A stretch of 64,000 nt of DNA from contig CAVPNY010000022.1 of assembly GCA_963706905.1 (NCBI GenBank), positions 62,001 to 126,000 of the forward strand. The letters run 5' to 3'. This stretch comes from CAVPNY01 sp963706905. Lineage in GTDB: Bacteria; Chloroflexota; Anaerolineae; Anaerolineales; UBA4823. The notes below the pieces were generated by a model, which was not told the origin of the DNA, did no database searches, and saw nothing but the letters and a program-made list of their open reading frames with translations. This document shows positions 42,324-52,997 of this stretch, one piece after another (within the stretch, counting starts at the first letter, position 1; the number at the start of each line of letters is the position of its first letter). The position numbers and the translations under genes were made by a program.

Positions 42324-44472
42324 ATGAAGCTCGAGCGATCACAGATGTTCGCTATTATCCTGCTGACGCTCCCGTTCATGGTGTTGTTGCCATCCATGGG
42401 CGATTTCCCCTTTCGCTCAGCCAATGCCCTCTATACGGATTACGCCGTCACTCACTATCCGAATGCGGTATTTCTAAAAGATTCACTTTGGGCGTACCAC
42501 CAGATCCCCTTCTGGTCGCCAACAATTTTGAGTGGTTACCCCTTCTTCGCCAATCCCTTGAGTGGATTACTCTATCCGCCTGGATGGCTTGCCCTAATTT
42601 TTCCCCTTCCTTTTGGCTTCAACTTGATACTTGCACTTCACCTGGTTTTTGGCGGGTACGGCATGTTCCAGCTGATGAAAAAAGAGGGTCTCTCTCATTG
42701 GGCGGCGCTGTTCAGCGGGCTGGGATTTGCCCTGCTGCCGAAGATTTTCGCCCATTACGGCGCCGGACACCTGACGTTGTTGTATGCCATTACCTGGACA
42801 CCGTGGCTGCTACTTTGTCAGGCAAATGGAGCCGGATTTGGGAAAGAGTCACGCAAATTCCTTATTCCCGCCGGGATAATTCTGGGGATTATTTTCCTGG
42901 CAGATGTCCGTTGGTTTGCCTATGCTGGAGTCTTGTGGGTGGCATACTCGATTGCGCATAGATACGATGAGTTGTGGCGGGTTACGCTGTTGCGAATGGT
43001 TGTTCAAGCAGGATTGGCATGCCTGGTGGCTGCCCCGCTGGCTCTGCCTTTGATAGAGTATACCTTGCTCTCCAGCAGGGTAACGATGGGGGTAGAGCAG
43101 GTGGGAGCGTTTAGTTTGCCGTTTGCAAATTTGGTGGGCGTGCTATTTCCCGATTTTCACGGAAACCACGAATGGGTGATTTATGCAGGTGGTACAGGGC
43201 TGGCACTGGCTTTGCTCGCCGTAATGACCTCAACCTCTCACTTGCGAGTCAAATTCTGGGGTGTGGTGGTCCTGCTCAGCCTGATATTCGCGCTTGGAGA
43301 AGCATTGCCGGGCTTTATCTGGTTAGCGCAAATCCCAGGTTTCGACCTGCTGAGAGCGCCCAGTCGGGCAATATTTCTGGCAGGCATAGGTTTAACGGCA
43401 TTAGCTGGATGTGGCATTGAGTTCATTCATACACCTTCACGAAATGAATCTCACCGGAGCGCGAAATCTGGCATTGGTCGCTCTGGTGGCATTGACATTG
43501 GCTTTCGGGATTGTTCTTTTTTTGCTTGAGGGCGGGTGGATTTTAAATATCACCTGGGGGATTGCCTTCGGACTGGCGGGTGTCGCCTGGGTCATGCTTG
43601 GACTGAAGGAGCGCTTCTCCCCACAAATCTGGTTAGCTGGTGTTTTTTGCCTGGCGATTCTGGATTGGGGAGGGGTAGCCAGGTTGAGTTTTACACCCAG
43701 GTCAGCCCAAACAGTCACTGAAGAACAATCCTCGGTAGCTGGATACCTGGCTGCCCAGGCCGGTACCTTTCGGATTTATTCTCCTTCTTACAGCCTACCC
43801 CAACAAACGGCAGCCGAGTACCATTTGCAGCTTGCAGACGGCGTAGATCCGATGCATTTAGAGCGATATGCTGATTATATGGTGGGTGCCAGCGGAGTGC
43901 CCCGATTGGGTTACCAGGTCACTATTCCGACATTTGCCAACGGTGATCCGCCTCACGATAACGCGGCATATCTGCCTGATATAAATGCCCTGGGAAATCT
44001 GAATGTAGCCTATATAGTGAGTGAATTCGACATATCGTTAGAGGGCCTGGATCTGGTTGAGAAGGAAGGCGAGACGCGTATTTATCGCAATCAGGCATTC
44101 CAGCCTCGCGCCTGGGTGCAGCCTGCAGGCAGTCCTCCAGGCGTGGATTCTTCTGAAGACCCAATTATTACGTGGACACCAAACCGGATCGAGGTAACCG
44201 CCAAGGGGGTGGGCTGGCTGGTAATGTCGGAGATCGCATATCCAGGCTGGCAGGTCAGTGTCGATGGGAAAAAACAGGCCTTGCTTGATCTGCAGGGATT
44301 ATTTCGGGGGGTGGAATTAGATGCGGGTTCCCATCAGATAATCTTTACTTTTGTCCCCTGGACTTTGTATCTCGGAATCCTTATTCCGGTAGTCGGAGTT
44401 TCTGCCTGGTGGATTTATTCAGAACGAGCCAAGCGAGAGAAGGGATCTCCAAAGGTTGGTTTCAAAGACTGA
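42324..44472 (+). CDS. YfhO-family membrane protein, split by one extra base
   Basis: About 715 aa after repair. The first frame has the YfhO opening: YTDYAVTHYPNAVFLKDSLWAYHQIPFWSP, PFFANPLSGLLYPPGWL and a row of helices up to AGIGLTALAGCGIEFI. The second frame resumes with MNLTGARNLALVALVALTL and ends in the typical extracytoplasmic beta domain (IAYPGWQVSVDGKK, QGLFRGVELDAGSHQIIFTFVP). One surplus base at about 43425-43445 causes the break. YfhO proteins are linked to glycosylation of teichoic acids and lipids in Firmicutes; the role here is inferred. A second YfhO gene lies at 47029. Confidence 0.78.
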
Positions 44473-46085
44473 AGAGCGCTGGATTCTGGGATTCGCGCTG
44501 GTGGTGATGCTATTTACCAGCCTGCCTTATGTGCTTGGCTTCGCTGCCCAAGGGGATGCCTGGCGGTTCAGCGGATTTGTTTTTGGCGTTGAGGATGGCA
44601 ACTCATACCTGGGCAAAATGCTTCGAGGGAGTGCCGGGGAGTGGTTATTCCGTACCCCCTATTCAGCCGACCCTCAAAGCGGCGCGCTGATTTTTGTGCC
44701 TTATATTTTGTTGGGCAAGCTGGCGGCGCCTCCGGATAGCCACGCCCAATTGGTTAGCCTTTTCCATCTGTTTCGATTTGGCGCCGGGATACTGGCTATT
44801 CTGGCTACCTATGATTTCCTGGCAGTATTCTGCACAGCCATTTGGGCGCGGCGAGCTGGCGTGATTCTGTCCGTATTGGGCGGTGGATTAGGCTGGCTAA
44901 TGATGCTAGCTGGTAAGAAAGGCTGGTTAGGAAGTTTGCCGCTGGAGTTTTACTCGCCGGAGAGCTTCGGCTTTTTGGGGGTATTCGGCGTTCCACACCT
45001 GGCTCTGGCGCGGGCTTTACTGCTATGGACTCTGGTCTGGTACCTGCAAATCTCTTTTTCAAAAGAGAGAGTATCTGGTAAATCGATAACCGTCTTAGGC
45101 CTTCTGTGGCTGTTCACCAGCTTGGTGCAGCCGTTGACCGGAATGGTAATTGGTTTTGTCTTAGGCGTCTACCTGATCGCTCTGGCGGGCTGGCAGGTCT
45201 GGCGGAAGGCGAAGGGAGAATCAGTCGACTGGCCAAAATGGGGGGGAATGTTCCGGATAGCGTGCGTGGCTGCAATTATCCCAGCCCCCTATTTGCTCTA
45301 CAATCTTCTATCTTTTAGAATTGATGTGTATCTCAGAAACTGGACTCTCCAGAACAAGGTACTTTCTCCACATCCGGTGCATTATCTGTTAGCTTATGGG
45401 ATCATCCTGCCCCTGGTATTCATCGGAGCGAAACGGTTGTTGGAAAAAGATGCCTGGCGCGGTTGGATGGTGGTTGCCTGGGTTGCGAGCCTGCCAATCC
45501 TGGCTTACGCACCGTTCACGCTGCAACGCCGACTCCCGGAAGGAGATCTGGGTAGCAATGATTGCACTGGTAATGGTTGCGATTGAACAATTGCGCATCA
45601 ACAAACGGGCGCGTCTCATCTTGGTCAGCGGAGTTTTGGTTATTCTTTGCCTGTCAACGCTGATCATCTGGATTGGAAGCCTGCAAGCAGCGTTAACGCC
45701 TGGGAGTCCACTCTTTGTTCCGAGGGATCAGACGAGGATTTTCGAGTATCTAGAATTAAATGCCAGGAAAGATCAGGTTGTCCTGGCAGGTTATGAGACT
45801 GGAAATGTCCTCCCGGCCTGGACGCCCCAATACGTGGCGATCGGTCATGGGCCGGAAAGTGTTCATTTCGCTGAAATATCCAGACGCGTGGCTGATATTT
45901 TCGACGGGCACTCGACCGAGGAGAATCGGCTGAGCTTTTTGGAGGATTTAAGCGTGGATTTCGTTGTTTGGGGGCCAGCAGAACGAGAGCTTGGAAACTG
46001 GAATCCAGAGCAGGCGAGATATTTAAAGAAAGTCTTTGAGCAAGGAGAGTATGCTTTATTTGAAGTGATCCCATTCGATGATTAA
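44456..46085 (+). CDS. Polytopic membrane protein, GT-C-like, split by one extra base (paralogue of the gene at 40700)
   Basis: About 542 aa after repair. It starts with TTG at 44456, overlapping the YfhO gene by 17 bases. The first frame has FVFGVEDGNSYLGKMLRGS, matching the paralogue at 40700, and runs to PFTLQRRLPEG. The second frame goes on IWVAMIALVMVAIEQL and ends in the shared tail (DFVVWGPAERELGN). Removing one G near 45542-45546 joins them as RRLPEGIWVAMIALV, closely parallel to LQRRFMLGLMVPFAGL in the paralogue. The two probably act in the same envelope pathway as the YfhO proteins between them. Confidence 0.72.
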
Positions 46086-46107
46086 GAAATCGACAAGAAA
46101 CTAACAG

Positions 46108-46155
46108 TTGCGTTAGGGGGAATAAAATGTTACAATGGTAACAATTCAATAATTG
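46108..46155 (+). promoter_or_regulatory. Promoter and inverted repeats upstream of the OmpR-type regulator
   Basis: TTGCGT (46108-46113), a 17-base spacer and TACAAT (46131-46136). The -10 lies in the inverted repeat GTTAC-AATG-GTAAC (46129-46142), which is followed directly by CAATT-CAAT-AATTG (46142-46155). The two adjoining repeats could be binding sites for the regulator itself. Confidence 0.5.
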
Positions 46156-46194
46156 ACAAGTTAGAATACAGGCAGAATCATAAGGGAGCAGACG

Positions 46195-46968
46195 ATGCTA
46201 AATCTTCCAACCACGTATGAAGATAGTTCGGTTGCCCGCCGCGGGATTGACCTGGACGCATTTGTTGGGAAAGCTTCCATGCAACGTGCCCTGATTGTAG
46301 ATGATGATCCTGACACAGTCGACTTAATCAAGATCGTGATCCGCAATGCTGGTATGGATGTGGTTGGAGCTTTTAGCGGGATAGAAGCGCTGGAAAAGTG
46401 CTCTGATTTGCAACCGAATATCATCCTTCTTGATTTGATGATGCCTGGGATGGACGGGTGGGAAACCTATAACCGCTTGCGCAAATTAACCGATGCGCCT
46501 GTGATCGTTGTCTCGGCAGATTCCAAGAAGGAGAATGTTGTCAAAGGGCTTAATATCGGTTTTGACGACTATGTGACTAAGCCTTTCTTCCCGCCTGAGC
46601 TGGTCGCGCGGGTAAATGTTGTATTACGCCGGGCTAGTCAATCCAAGCCAGTCACTGCCCGCATTTTCTCCGCAATTGGACTGGTGATCGACTTTGAGAC
46701 TCACGATGTACTGCTGCGCGAGAAGGTGGTTCAGCTTTCCCCACGGGAATTTGCAATCCTGGCAGCGCTGGCAAAGAAGGCTCCTCGCATGGTACGGTAC
46801 GAGGAGATCGCCGCTGGCATTTGGGGAGAAGACAACGTGAAAATCCGCAATCGGATCAAGTACCTGATCTACCTGATCCGCCAAAAGATGGAAAACGATC
46901 CCAACAATCCCGAGCTGATTCTCAATCGAGAAGGGTTGGGATACCAGCTCCACACGGGTGAGCAATAA
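46195..46968 (+). CDS. OmpR/PhoB-type response regulator (orphan)
   Basis: A 257-aa protein. A 28-residue N-terminal extension precedes a standard receiver: ALIVDDDPDTVDL, phospho-acceptor Asp in IILLDLMMPGMDGW, VVSADS and DYVTKPFFPPELVARV. The C-terminal winged helix has LSPREFAILAALAKKAPRMV and RIKYLIYLIRQKMENDP ending GYQLHTGEQ. ATG 46195 has GGGAG upstream; an inner ATG at 46279 would give a normal-length N-terminus but has a poor site. No kinase gene is adjacent, so it is an orphan. It sits among envelope membrane proteins. Confidence 0.9.
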   Translation: MLNLPTTYEDSSVARRGIDLDAFVGKASMQRALIVDDDPDTVDLIKIVIRNAGMDVVGAFSGIEALEKCSDLQPNIILLDLMMPGMDGWETYNRLRKLTDAPVIVVSADSKKENVVKGLNIGFDDYVTKPFFPPELVARVNVVLRRASQSKPVTARIFSAIGLVIDFETHDVLLREKVVQLSPREFAILAALAKKAPRMVRYEEIAAGIWGEDNVKIRNRIKYLIYLIRQKMENDPNNPELILNREGLGYQLHTGEQ

Positions 46969-47028
46969 CCTCCTAATATCTGAAAGCTTTCGACCAGTTT
47001 AATAAATTCGATTAGAATACCTGGTGAG

Positions 47029-49434
47029 ATGCTTCGTCGCGCAAACTCTCTCCCTTACCTGATTCTCCTTCTCGCCCCTTTCATCCTATTATCTCCAATA
47101 TTGTTCACCGGAAAAGCCATGTTCTGGGGAACGCCATCGACTCAATTCATCCCCTGGTGGCAAACGGCCTGGGAAACGATCCTCCAGGGGCATCTACCCT
47201 TATGGAATCCCTGGCTGGGGATGGGGGCGCCGCTGCTGGCGAATTACCAATCGGCCTTGCTTTACCCGCCAACCTGGATTTATTTCCTGCTTTGGCTGGC
47301 GGGAAGCACGCCAGCTATGGCCTGGGGGATGGCTTTAATGGTGGCGCTCCACCTGGTCTGGGCCAGTCTGGGGATGGCTTTGTTGCTCAGGCAGATTAGA
47401 CAGGGATTACTCTCCCAAGTAATTGCGGGTCTGGCATATGGATTGAGCGGTTACCTGGTCGCGCGGGCAGGTTTCCTGAGCATCAACGCTGCGACCGCCT
47501 GGACTCCGTGGATCATTTTAGGGGTCACCTGGTTCATCGATGAACTGGTGAAAGTCGATCGGGGCAAAATCTCCCGGATGGAAGAAGGTCTGTCCAATCG
47601 GCTGAAATTTAGGAAAGTGATCATTGCCGGTCTCGGCCTGAGTATCTGCATAGGGTTTCAATTGCTCTCTGGACATGCCCAAAGCTCCTGGTATAGCCTG
47701 GTACTGGCAGGAATATGGGCAATATTCTGGCTCTATATTTCGCATAGACGTGATTGGAACACGGGTCCGGCGATTAATTTTGTCTTGAAATGTACGATTA
47801 TCCTATTCGGAATCATGCTTGTCGGTGTTGGATTGGCTGCTGCGCAGCTTCTTCCAACCATAGAATATCTGCTCCAGTCGCAACGGGCAGGTGCGGTGGA
47901 TTTTGATTTTGCGATGGCCTATTCTTTCTGGCCGTGGCGCTGGCTAACCTTACTTGCCCCAGGTTTGTTTGGCAATCCAGTCAGCGGTGATTACTGGGGT
48001 TATGCGAATTACTGGGAAGATGCAATCTATATCGGTTTGACTCCACTTCTCCTGGCGTTGGCAGCCATATTCAGCCGGCGGCGAACGAAGCTGGTAATTT
48101 TCCTGGTGATCCTGACGTTAGTCGCGGCATTGTTGAGTATGGGTCAAAACACACCCGTTTTTCCCTGGCTTTATCGGAATTTTCCAACATTCGATATGTT
48201 CCAGGCGCCGACCCGCATCAACTTATTGGTTGTTTTTTCGTTGTCTATCCTGGCAGGGATTGGAGCGAATAGCTGGCGCAGGCCGACCGGGCGCGGCCTC
48301 TACTGGATACGACTCGGGACGATGGCCGCCGCAGCAGTGACCGTGGGAGCATTTCTGGCCAGCCTGGCTGCCCGGCAGGGGCTTGGCGATCTCAAGCCTT
48401 CGCTGATTCGATCAACGGCATTAGCAGGCTTATGGGGAATCGGTCTGGGAGTCCTCACATTGACTGCTCCGCAGAAGTCCGAAGATCACTTTGCCTCAAA
48501 GAAGAGCTCCTTGTGGGCCTGGGCAGCCATGTTGTGGGTGGCAGCTGACTTAGTGGTAGCTGGATGGGGGCTGAACCCCGGCATCGACCTGGATTTTTAT
48601 AGCCAGACTCCCCAAACTGCGAAAACCGTCCAAAACCTGTCAGGCGATGGACGCCTGTACTTATTGGCTGATGACGAAAAAGTTTTGAAATTCGAGAAGC
48701 TGTTTCGCTATGATACCTTCAACCCCTTTCCTGTTGGGGAAGGGTGGGAATTCTTACGCGCTACATTGCTTCCAAACCTGAGCTCACTCGATCAGATTCT
48801 GAGCGCCAACAATTTCGATCCATTACTTCCCGAACGCTATGTGACCTGGATAGAAGCTCTTCAAAAAGCCAATGACAATACCAGGGAGCAATTGTTGAAC
48901 CTGATGGCTGTCAACGTGGTAGAAGTTGTGGATAGCGCTCAGCCTGGCGGGCTGGAATTCATTCCGCGCCAAGCCTTGCCTCGCGTGCGCTGGGTGCCTT
49001 GTGGAGAATCTATACAGGATGGATCAGCGGCTCTAGCCGCACTTTCTCAGGAAAGAGAGTCACCAACAGAAGTCGTTTTGTTGGAGACCAGTCAGGCGCC
49101 AATTCATACAGACTGCTCGCCAGACGAGGCGGCAAAGGTGGAAATTATCGCACAGCATGCGAGTAGAATGGAGTTTGTCATTGAGTCAGACTCCCCAGGC
49201 TATCTGGTTCTGGCGGATGTCTGGTATCCAGGTTGGAGTGCGTGGCTGGATGGTCAACATGAAACGATTTGGAGGGCCAACTACCTGTTCCAGGCGGTTG
49301 AAATTCCCTCCGGCGAACATCAGTTATCGATAGCCTACCGGCCAACCTGGTTTTACATGGGGTTTGCAATCACTTGCCTGACGTGGGTTGGTTTTGTGGG
49401 AATGATTTTATACACAAGGAGATTTTCTACGTAA
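47029..49434 (+). CDS. YfhO-family membrane protein
   Basis: An 801-aa protein, intact. The N-terminal loop has FWGTPSTQFIPWWQTAWETILQGHLPLWNPWLGMGAPLLANYQSALLYPP, of which the WNP and P(L/F)xAN-QS features are typical of YfhO. Around a dozen helices follow, including FDMFQAPTRINLLVVFSLSILAG, and the protein ends with a soluble beta domain (VLADVWYPGWSAWLDGQ, FQAVEIPSGEHQLSIAYRPTW) and a last helix. Family members help sugar transfer onto envelope polymers. It follows the OmpR-type regulator by 60 bases and may be under its control. Confidence 0.82.
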   Translation: MLRRANSLPYLILLLAPFILLSPILFTGKAMFWGTPSTQFIPWWQTAWETILQGHLPLWNPWLGMGAPLLANYQSALLYPPTWIYFLLWLAGSTPAMAWGMALMVALHLVWASLGMALLLRQIRQGLLSQVIAGLAYGLSGYLVARAGFLSINAATAWTPWIILGVTWFIDELVKVDRGKISRMEEGLSNRLKFRKVIIAGLGLSICIGFQLLSGHAQSSWYSLVLAGIWAIFWLYISHRRDWNTGPAINFVLKCTIILFGIMLVGVGLAAAQLLPTIEYLLQSQRAGAVDFDFAMAYSFWPWRWLTLLAPGLFGNPVSGDYWGYANYWEDAIYIGLTPLLLALAAIFSRRRTKLVIFLVILTLVAALLSMGQNTPVFPWLYRNFPTFDMFQAPTRINLLVVFSLSILAGIGANSWRRPTGRGLYWIRLGTMAAAAVTVGAFLASLAARQGLGDLKPSLIRSTALAGLWGIGLGVLTLTAPQKSEDHFASKKSSLWAWAAMLWVAADLVVAGWGLNPGIDLDFYSQTPQTAKTVQNLSGDGRLYLLADDEKVLKFEKLFRYDTFNPFPVGEGWEFLRATLLPNLSSLDQILSANNFDPLLPERYVTWIEALQKANDNTREQLLNLMAVNVVEVVDSAQPGGLEFIPRQALPRVRWVPCGESIQDGSAALAALSQERESPTEVVLLETSQAPIHTDCSPDEAAKVEIIAQHASRMEFVIESDSPGYLVLADVWYPGWSAWLDGQHETIWRANYLFQAVEIPSGEHQLSIAYRPTWFYMGFAITCLTWVGFVGMILYTRRFST

Positions 49435-49513
49435 ACTTTCATTTCTATAATCCCGATTTACAGGATACAATTTGGCGTCAAGTGTGGGTAAGAAGAATCA
49501 ATTGGAGCAGAGC

Positions 49514-50470
49514 ATGGACACAGTTCGTTCTTTTTCGGAAAAAGTGATCGCAAATATCGAGCAGGTTATCGTCGGGAAACATGAGACGGTTGAGTTAACC
49601 GTGATCGGACTGCTTTGTCAGGGGCACTTGTTAATTGAGGATGTCCCTGGTGTTGGAAAGACGATGCTGGCACGCAGCCTGGCGCGCTCTATCGGTTGTG
49701 AGTTCAGCCGGATCCAATTTACCCCCGATATGCTTCCAAGCGATGTCACAGGAGTCTCAATTTTTAACCAGGTGACCCGGGAATTTGAATTTCGTCCAGG
49801 ACCGGTGATGGCGCAGATTATCCTGGCTGATGAGATCAACCGGGCTACGCCGAAGACTCAGGCAGCCCTGCTCGAAGCCATGGAAGAGCGCCAGGTAACC
49901 GTTGACGGGATCACCCATACCCTGCCGCGCCCATTTATGGTCCTGGCAACCCAGAACCCAATTGAGTATGAAGGCACATTCCCCCTGCCGGAAGCGCAGC
50001 TTGACCGCTTCCTTCTGCGTATCCGCCTGGGATACCCGAGTGCGGATGATGAAGTGAAGGTACTCGAACGACAGCAATTTCACCACCCCATTGAAGATCT
50101 TGTGCCGGTTGTATCAGAGGCGGAGGTGCTGCAAGCCCAGGATGATGTCCGAAAGATTTATGTGGCACCTGGAGTGAAGCGTTATATTGTCGAATTAAAT
50201 CGCCGAACGCGAGAATTTCCAGAAGTTTACCTTGGCGCCAGCCCACGCGGCAGCCTGACTCTATACCGGGCATGCCAGGCGCGTGCAGCGCTGCAAGGTA
50301 GGGAATTTGTCCTCCCAGATGACGTAAAAGCGCTGGCAGAAGCCTCCTTAGGTCATCGGGTAATCCTTGGGCCGGCAGCCCGCTTGCGTGACTTGACCAC
50401 CTCCGAGGTGGTTCAGGAGATCTTATCCGGCGTAGCGGTCCCCGGCGGTGACCTGGTCAGCGAGGTATAA
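49514..50470 (+). CDS. MoxR-type AAA+ ATPase
   Basis: A 318-aa MoxR-family ATPase. It shows Walker A (EDVPGVGKTMLARSLA), Walker B (QIILADEINRATPKTQAALLEAMEE), VLATQNPIEYEGTFPLPEAQLDRFLL with sensor 1 and the Arg finger region, and a C-terminal lid. MoxR proteins act as chaperones that activate partner proteins, commonly together with DUF58/VWA proteins, as with the gene just after it. ATG 49514 has GGAG upstream; the frame is open back to a TTG at 49472, which is less likely. A TATAAT at 49446-49451 may belong to its promoter, without a clear -35. Confidence 0.93.
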   Translation: MDTVRSFSEKVIANIEQVIVGKHETVELTVIGLLCQGHLLIEDVPGVGKTMLARSLARSIGCEFSRIQFTPDMLPSDVTGVSIFNQVTREFEFRPGPVMAQIILADEINRATPKTQAALLEAMEERQVTVDGITHTLPRPFMVLATQNPIEYEGTFPLPEAQLDRFLLRIRLGYPSADDEVKVLERQQFHHPIEDLVPVVSEAEVLQAQDDVRKIYVAPGVKRYIVELNRRTREFPEVYLGASPRGSLTLYRACQARAALQGREFVLPDDVKALAEASLGHRVILGPAARLRDLTTSEVVQEILSGVAVPGGDLVSEV

Positions 50471-50471
50471 G

Positions 50472-51728
50472 ATGACAACTGGGGCGCGCATCGTCCTGGT
50501 TTTGCTCTTAATCAGCGTGTTTGCCGGGGCGGTTACCGGTTCTCAAATTTATTACCGCTTGAGCTATATATGGGGGTTTCTATTATTGGGTAGCTGGTTG
50601 TGGTCAAAATTCATGCTGCGCGGGGTGAATTTAGTTCGCATTCCACGCTCCACCCGTGCTCAAGTCGGCCAGGTGTTTGAAGAACGGTTTGAGTTACACA
50701 ATCCTGGACGGTTACCCCGCCTTTGGCTGGCTGTACGCGATGCGGGGACACTACCTGGATCGAAGGGCTCACGGCTGTTCCCGTTTATTGAAGGCCGGCG
50801 AGGTCGAACTTATATTGCCCGCTCTCGTCTTTTGCAGCGGGGTGTATATTCACTGGGGCCAACTACGTTGGAAGGCGGCGATCCGTTTGGCCTTTTCCCG
50901 GTTGAACGTACTATGTCGGCCAGTGAGTCTTTGCTGGTTTATCCGATGTTATTCGAGGTGCAAGACTTTCCCAATCCATCCGGGATCATGCCCGGTGGCG
51001 AGGCTTTGCGGCGACGGACCCAACAGGTGACACCCAATGCATCTGGCGTGCGTGATTATTATCCAGGCGATCCGTTAAATCGAATACACTGGGTGAGCAC
51101 AGCTCGCCGGGGAAGGTTGATCTCCAAGGAATTTGAGCTTGATCCACAGGCCGAAGTGTGGATTTTCCTGGATGCCTCCCAGACTGGACAGGCAGCGATC
51201 CCTTTTACCCATAATCTCGATGAAGCTGAGGATCTCTGGAAGAAGAAAGCCCAGATCAACTTACCGCCCACGACTGAGGAATACGGGGTGAGCATTGCGG
51301 CTTCTATTGGGCGTTATTTCTTACGCCTGGGGCGGGCAGTTGGATTTGTGAGTGCAGGGCAGTCGCTGAGTCTGCTCCCCGCTGATCGAGGCGGCAGGCA
51401 GTTGAGCAAGATGCTGGAAGCATTGGCGCTCTTACGCGCCCAAGGAAATCTGCCAATCCGAGGGTTGGTGGAGGCTGAAGCACAGAACCTGGCACGCGGC
51501 AGCACGGTTGTGGTCATCACCCATTCTGTTGAAGAGGATGTGGCATTGATGGCGGATCAGATTAATCGGCGAGGTCTGCGACCGATCCTGGTTTTGCTGG
51601 ATGCGGCTTCGTTTAATGGACCTTCTGGATCGGATCGTCTGGAGGCCATGTTAAACTTCCTAAAAGTCCCGACACGGCTTGTCCACAGGGGTGATGATTT
51701 GGGACAAGCATTGTCAGTTCGAAGATAA
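50472..51728 (+). CDS. DUF58 family protein
   Basis: A 418-aa protein with two N-terminal membrane helices (about residues 5-40), a beta-rich region (RVQRGVYSLGPTTLEGGDPFGLF-type segment at LLQRGVYSLGPTTLEGGDP) and the DUF58 core VRDYYPGDPLNRIHWVSTARRGRLISKEFE. A VWA-like domain with VWIFLDASQTG follows; its metal site is DASxT rather than the full MIDAS DxSxS. It begins one base after the MoxR stop. MoxR and DUF58 pairs are thought to work on protein assembly or the cell envelope. Confidence 0.9.
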   Translation: MTTGARIVLVLLLISVFAGAVTGSQIYYRLSYIWGFLLLGSWLWSKFMLRGVNLVRIPRSTRAQVGQVFEERFELHNPGRLPRLWLAVRDAGTLPGSKGSRLFPFIEGRRGRTYIARSRLLQRGVYSLGPTTLEGGDPFGLFPVERTMSASESLLVYPMLFEVQDFPNPSGIMPGGEALRRRTQQVTPNASGVRDYYPGDPLNRIHWVSTARRGRLISKEFELDPQAEVWIFLDASQTGQAAIPFTHNLDEAEDLWKKKAQINLPPTTEEYGVSIAASIGRYFLRLGRAVGFVSAGQSLSLLPADRGGRQLSKMLEALALLRAQGNLPIRGLVEAEAQNLARGSTVVVITHSVEEDVALMADQINRRGLRPILVLLDAASFNGPSGSDRLEAMLNFLKVPTRLVHRGDDLGQALSVRR

Positions 51729-51806
51729 TTAATTTTGCGTATAGTATAATTGCCCGATTGACAAAAGGGCGTTGAAGCCTTTTCTCCTGATAAACCAATA
51801 CAGCCA

Positions 51807-52997
51807 ATGCCGATTCCGACCCCTTTTCATTCCCGAACCAGCCGATATTGCGAGAGTCATGAGTGGCGCAATTGGGCAGGTTACCTGGCAGCCTCCACGT
51901 ATGAACCATCCCATGAGCGCGAATATTTTGCCATTCGTAATTCAGTCGGGCTGATAGACGTTTCTCCACTCTTTAAGTACGAAATCAGCGGGCCGGATGC
52001 CACCCGGCTGGTCAATCGGATCATCACCCGGGAGGTGACAGCGTGTGCAGTCGGACAGGTGCTTTACACTGCCTGGTGTGACGATGATGGAAAAGTCATT
52101 GATGATGGAACAGTGGCTCGCTTGCAGGAAAACCATTACCGAATCACAGCAGCAGAACCCAACCTGGCCTGGTTTCAAGATTGTGGCATTGGGATGGATG
52201 TTTCCGTTGCAGACGTCAGTGAAGAACTGGCTGCACTGGCTGTCCAGGGACCTTTTGCCGGTCAGGTACTGGGCAGTGTTGTCGATGGGGTGGAATTAAC
52301 CAAGTTAGGTTATTATCGCTCGGCGCAAGCAAAGTTTGGCGATTTGTCGATACGGGTAAGCAGGACAGGATATACTGGCGATCTGGGGTACGAAGTATGG
52401 CTTCCACCTGACGGCGCTGAGCAACTTTGGGACCGCCTGATGAAAGCTGGAGAAGGTTATGGCGTTACTCCAGTTGGAATGGTGGCGCTGGACATTGCTA
52501 GAATCGAAGCCGGGCTTTTGATGCTCCAGGTGGATTACATTTCATCGCGAAAAGCCTTGATTGAATCCCAAAAGTCCTCACCCTTTGAGCTAGGTCTCGG
52601 TTGGACAGTAGACCTGCAGAAAAGTCAATTTATTGGACGGCAGGCGTTATCGTTCGAAGCTCAGCGCGGATCTCCCTGGAAGCTGGTCGGATTGGAGATC
52701 GATTGGCGTTCATTAGAAGCAGAATTTCGCCGCGTTGATCTGGTGCCGCAAGTTGTAGGCCGCGCTTCGCGCACGGCGATCCCCATTTACAAAGGTGATC
52801 GCCAGATTGGCCAGGCGACCAGCCAGGCTTTTTCTCCGATCTTGAAGAAATATATTGCCATCGCCAGCCTGGAAAGCCGATTTGCCTCCCTTGGGCAACC
52901 GGTAGAGATAGAAATCACGGTTGAGTACGTTCGCCGAAGAGCCATGGCGCAGGTGGTTAAGATGCCCTTTTTCAATCCGAAGCGGAAGAAGGACTGA
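51807..52997 (+). CDS. GcvT-like aminomethyltransferase family protein
   Basis: A 396-aa protein with the folate-binding GcvT fold. Motifs: GLIDVSPLFKYEISGPDATRLVNRIITR, VLYTAWCDDDGKVIDDGTVARL, VAVQGP-type LAVQGPFAG, RVSRTGYTGDLGYEVWL (GcvT signature), and MVALDIARIEAGLLML, then a C-terminal OB-like domain with RTAIPIYKGDRQIGQATSQAFSP. No gcvP, gcvH or gcvL lies nearby, so it is unlikely to be the glycine cleavage T protein. GcvT-like proteins next to FAD oxidases often demethylate N-methyl amino acids such as sarcosine or dimethylglycine. It overlaps the next gene by one base. A TATAAT at 51745-51750 may be its -10. Confidence 0.85.
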   Translation: MPIPTPFHSRTSRYCESHEWRNWAGYLAASTYEPSHEREYFAIRNSVGLIDVSPLFKYEISGPDATRLVNRIITREVTACAVGQVLYTAWCDDDGKVIDDGTVARLQENHYRITAAEPNLAWFQDCGIGMDVSVADVSEELAALAVQGPFAGQVLGSVVDGVELTKLGYYRSAQAKFGDLSIRVSRTGYTGDLGYEVWLPPDGAEQLWDRLMKAGEGYGVTPVGMVALDIARIEAGLLMLQVDYISSRKALIESQKSSPFELGLGWTVDLQKSQFIGRQALSFEAQRGSPWKLVGLEIDWRSLEAEFRRVDLVPQVVGRASRTAIPIYKGDRQIGQATSQAFSPILKKYIAIASLESRFASLGQPVEIEITVEYVRRRAMAQVVKMPFFNPKRKKD

